From contig NZ_CP046535.1 in assembly GCF_009739515.1 (NCBI RefSeq), forward strand, positions 620,001 through 684,000: a DNA stretch of 64,000 bases. The letters are read 5' to 3'. Each line of letters begins with the position of its first letter. The first letter of the stretch is position 1. The DNA comes from Sphingomonas profundi (GTDB taxonomy: Bacteria; Pseudomonadota; Alphaproteobacteria; Sphingomonadales; Sphingomonadaceae). This document shows positions 62,600 through 64,000 of this stretch, one piece after another. The position numbers were made by a program, and so were the translations under genes. A model generated the notes under the pieces. It saw only the letters and a program-made list of their open reading frames with translations, searched no databases and was not told the DNA's origin.

Positions 62600-64000
62600 A
62601 TGGCCATCACTCGTCGACCGACACTCTTGCTCGCCCTCGGCGGCGTCGCGCTCGCCGGCCTGACCGCGCCGGCACTGGCCCAGGATGCGGGCACGGCCCC
62701 GTCCACCCAGGCCGAGATCGGCACGCCGGCACCGGCCGACGCCGCCGCGCAAGGGTCTCCGGCGCAGACCCAGGCCGAGAATGCGACGGCCGACGACAGC
62801 CAGATCCAGGACATCGTCGTCAGCGCCCGCCGCCGCGACGAGACCTTGCAGCAGACGCCGATCGCGATCACCGCGATCGCGCCGGCGCAGCTGGAGGCCA
62901 AGGCGACGATCAACATCGGCGATCTGCAGGGTTCCGCGCCGAACGTGCTGATCACCAGCCAGAATACCGGCGGCGCCGCCTCCAACGTCTCGATCCGCGG
63001 CCTTTCCTTCGCCGATGTCGACAAGTCGTTCGAGTCCACCGTCGGCATCGTCGTCGACGGCGTGTTCATCGGCACCTCGACGGGTTCCTACCTCGACTTC
63101 TTCGACATCGCCTCGATCGAGGTGCTGCGCGGGCCGCAGGGCACCCTGTTCGGCCGCAACACCATCGGCGGCGTGATCAACATCCGCCGCACCCGCCCGA
63201 CCGGGGAGTTCGGCGGCAAGTTCGAGCTGAGCTACGGCAATTACGACAGCTTCCAGGCGCGCGCCGTGGTGAACGCGCCGATCGTGAAGGACCTGCTGGC
63301 GGTAAAGGGCTTCTACTTCCACAACCAGAGCGACGGCTATTACCGTTCCGGCATCACCGGCAAGCGCCGTGGCGCGTCGAACAACGAGAATTTCGGCCTC
63401 TCCTTCCTGTTCACGCCGAGCAGCAACTATGACGCGCTGGTGACGCTGGAGAAGCAGGTCCAGGATTTCGACCCGGTCAATTCCAGCATCACCAAGACCG
63501 GCGAGGCGTTCTGCACCCAGGCGATCATCGATGCGTTCGCGGGTGGGCCGAACCGCGTGCAGGGGCCGCCGGCGAACGAGTGCAACCGCAACACGTCCGG
63601 CCGCGATCTCTATACCGTGTTCGGTTCGGCGGGCTCCGGCAAGTTCCGCGCGCCGGCGGCGACGCTGGAGCAGAACCTCGACCTGGATTTCACCAAGCTG
63701 ACCTCGATCACCGGCTATCGCCGGATCAAGGAGCGGCAGATGCAGGACGTCGACGCGCTCTCCGCCGACCTCTACTACTTCGATCGCAAGCAGCGCTTCT
63801 GGCAGTTCACGCAGGAGCTGCGCGCTGCGGGCAAGTTCACCGATACGTTCGACTATGTGATCGGCGGCTTCTACTATCAGCACCGCTACTCGCTGGCGCA
63901 GACGACGCGCTTCTTCGGGTTCACGGATCCGAACGCGGATCAGCTGACGATCGGCAAGTCGCAATCCTATGCGGCGTTCGGCGACTTCAACTGGGCGTTC
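62600..64000 (+). CDS. TonB-dependent receptor (runs off right edge)
   Basis: 467 codons visible and open to the end of the window. Signal peptide (TLLLALGGVALAGLTAPALAQ), a Pro/Ala-rich linker, the TonB box-like IVVSARRRDETLQQTP, the plug domain (PNVLITSQNTGGAASNVSIRG; IASIEVLRGPQGTLFGRNTI) and the first barrel strands (GGKFELSYGNYDSFQARAV; FTQELRAAGKF). Sphingomonads carry many such outer-membrane receptors for siderophores, sugars or aromatic substrates. ATG has GGGGAGGAA upstream. Confidence 0.93.
   Translation, partial: MAITRRPTLLLALGGVALAGLTAPALAQDAGTAPSTQAEIGTPAPADAAAQGSPAQTQAENATADDSQIQDIVVSARRRDETLQQTPIAITAIAPAQLEAKATINIGDLQGSAPNVLITSQNTGGAASNVSIRGLSFADVDKSFESTVGIVVDGVFIGTSTGSYLDFFDIASIEVLRGPQGTLFGRNTIGGVINIRRTRPTGEFGGKFELSYGNYDSFQARAVVNAPIVKDLLAVKGFYFHNQSDGYYRSGITGKRRGASNNENFGLSFLFTPSSNYDALVTLEKQVQDFDPVNSSITKTGEAFCTQAIIDAFAGGPNRVQGPPANECNRNTSGRDLYTVFGSAGSGKFRAPAATLEQNLDLDFTKLTSITGYRRIKERQMQDVDALSADLYYFDRKQRFWQFTQELRAAGKFTDTFDYVIGGFYYQHRYSLAQTTRFFGFTDPNADQLTIGKSQSYAAFGDFNWAF

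Noticed and set aside
1..64000. CRISPR array
   Set aside because: No regularly spaced repeats of 24-40 bp were noticed, and no cas-like genes.

Overview
The window looks like a chromosomal segment of a high-GC alphaproteobacterium, most likely a sphingomonad (Sphingomonas/Sphingobium-like). The support is an HWE-type histidine kinase, a TonB-dependent receptor, a PQQ glucose dehydrogenase with the sphingomonad style of small stress proteins, and overall codon use. This is inferred from gene content, not from a search.

Almost the whole window is one integrated element of about 60.2 kb. A tRNA-Glu(CTC) gene lies at 60642-60717 on the minus strand. Its last 17 bases are repeated exactly at 432-448, and a large tyrosine recombinase (58794-60548) starts just inside the tRNA end. 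A 13-bp sequence in opposite orientations flanks the core on the element side at both ends (470-482 and 60616-60628). Sequence left of 432 (5' end of a probable PAS kinase) and right of the tRNA (MFS transporter, TonB-dependent receptor) is then ordinary chromosome.

Layout from left to right. 0.45-9.3 kb: detoxification cargo (GST, TetR, a truncated SDR, LysR with a SRPBCC protein and an Old-Yellow-Enzyme reductase, an AHSA1/ArsR pair), with an IS21-family element. 9.6-11.6 kb: a serine recombinase split by an IS3-family element. 12.1-33.1 kb: a compact block of sensor kinases and mostly membrane proteins: DUF305, PQQ glucose dehydrogenase, ClC channel, MerR regulator, glutaredoxin-MauE fusion, two MscS channels, an APC-like permease, DUF2254, DUF389, a Na+/H+ antiporter, an SLC13-type permease and CsbD. 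Two of its promoter regions share a mer-operator-like sequence, so the MerR protein may control both. 33.3-43.4 kb: mobilisation genes (two MobA/MobL-like relaxases, two DEDD-exonuclease-like paralogues, a ParA-like protein) around a 420-bp intergenic region with several hairpins, which is a candidate oriT. No type IV secretion genes are seen, so the element looks mobilisable rather than self-transmissible.

43.5-55.1 kb: a defence region. It holds a Hachiman-like HamA/HamB pair, a divergent neighbour that may have a nucleotidyl-cyclase-like fold, a winged-helix/SMC-like ATPase pair resembling an ABC-3C type system (broken by a poly-G frameshift and by a second IS21 copy), and a truncated adenine-type DNA methyltransferase. 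55.2-58.8 kb: small, unrecognised element-maintenance genes leading to the integrase.

The two IS21 copies (3029-5576 and 51886-54427) are nearly identical, inverted and lack target duplications. Three of the four junctions truncate a gene, so they mark rearrangement. The six one-base deletions in the second copy, five of them in runs of G or C, look like consensus errors as much as biology.
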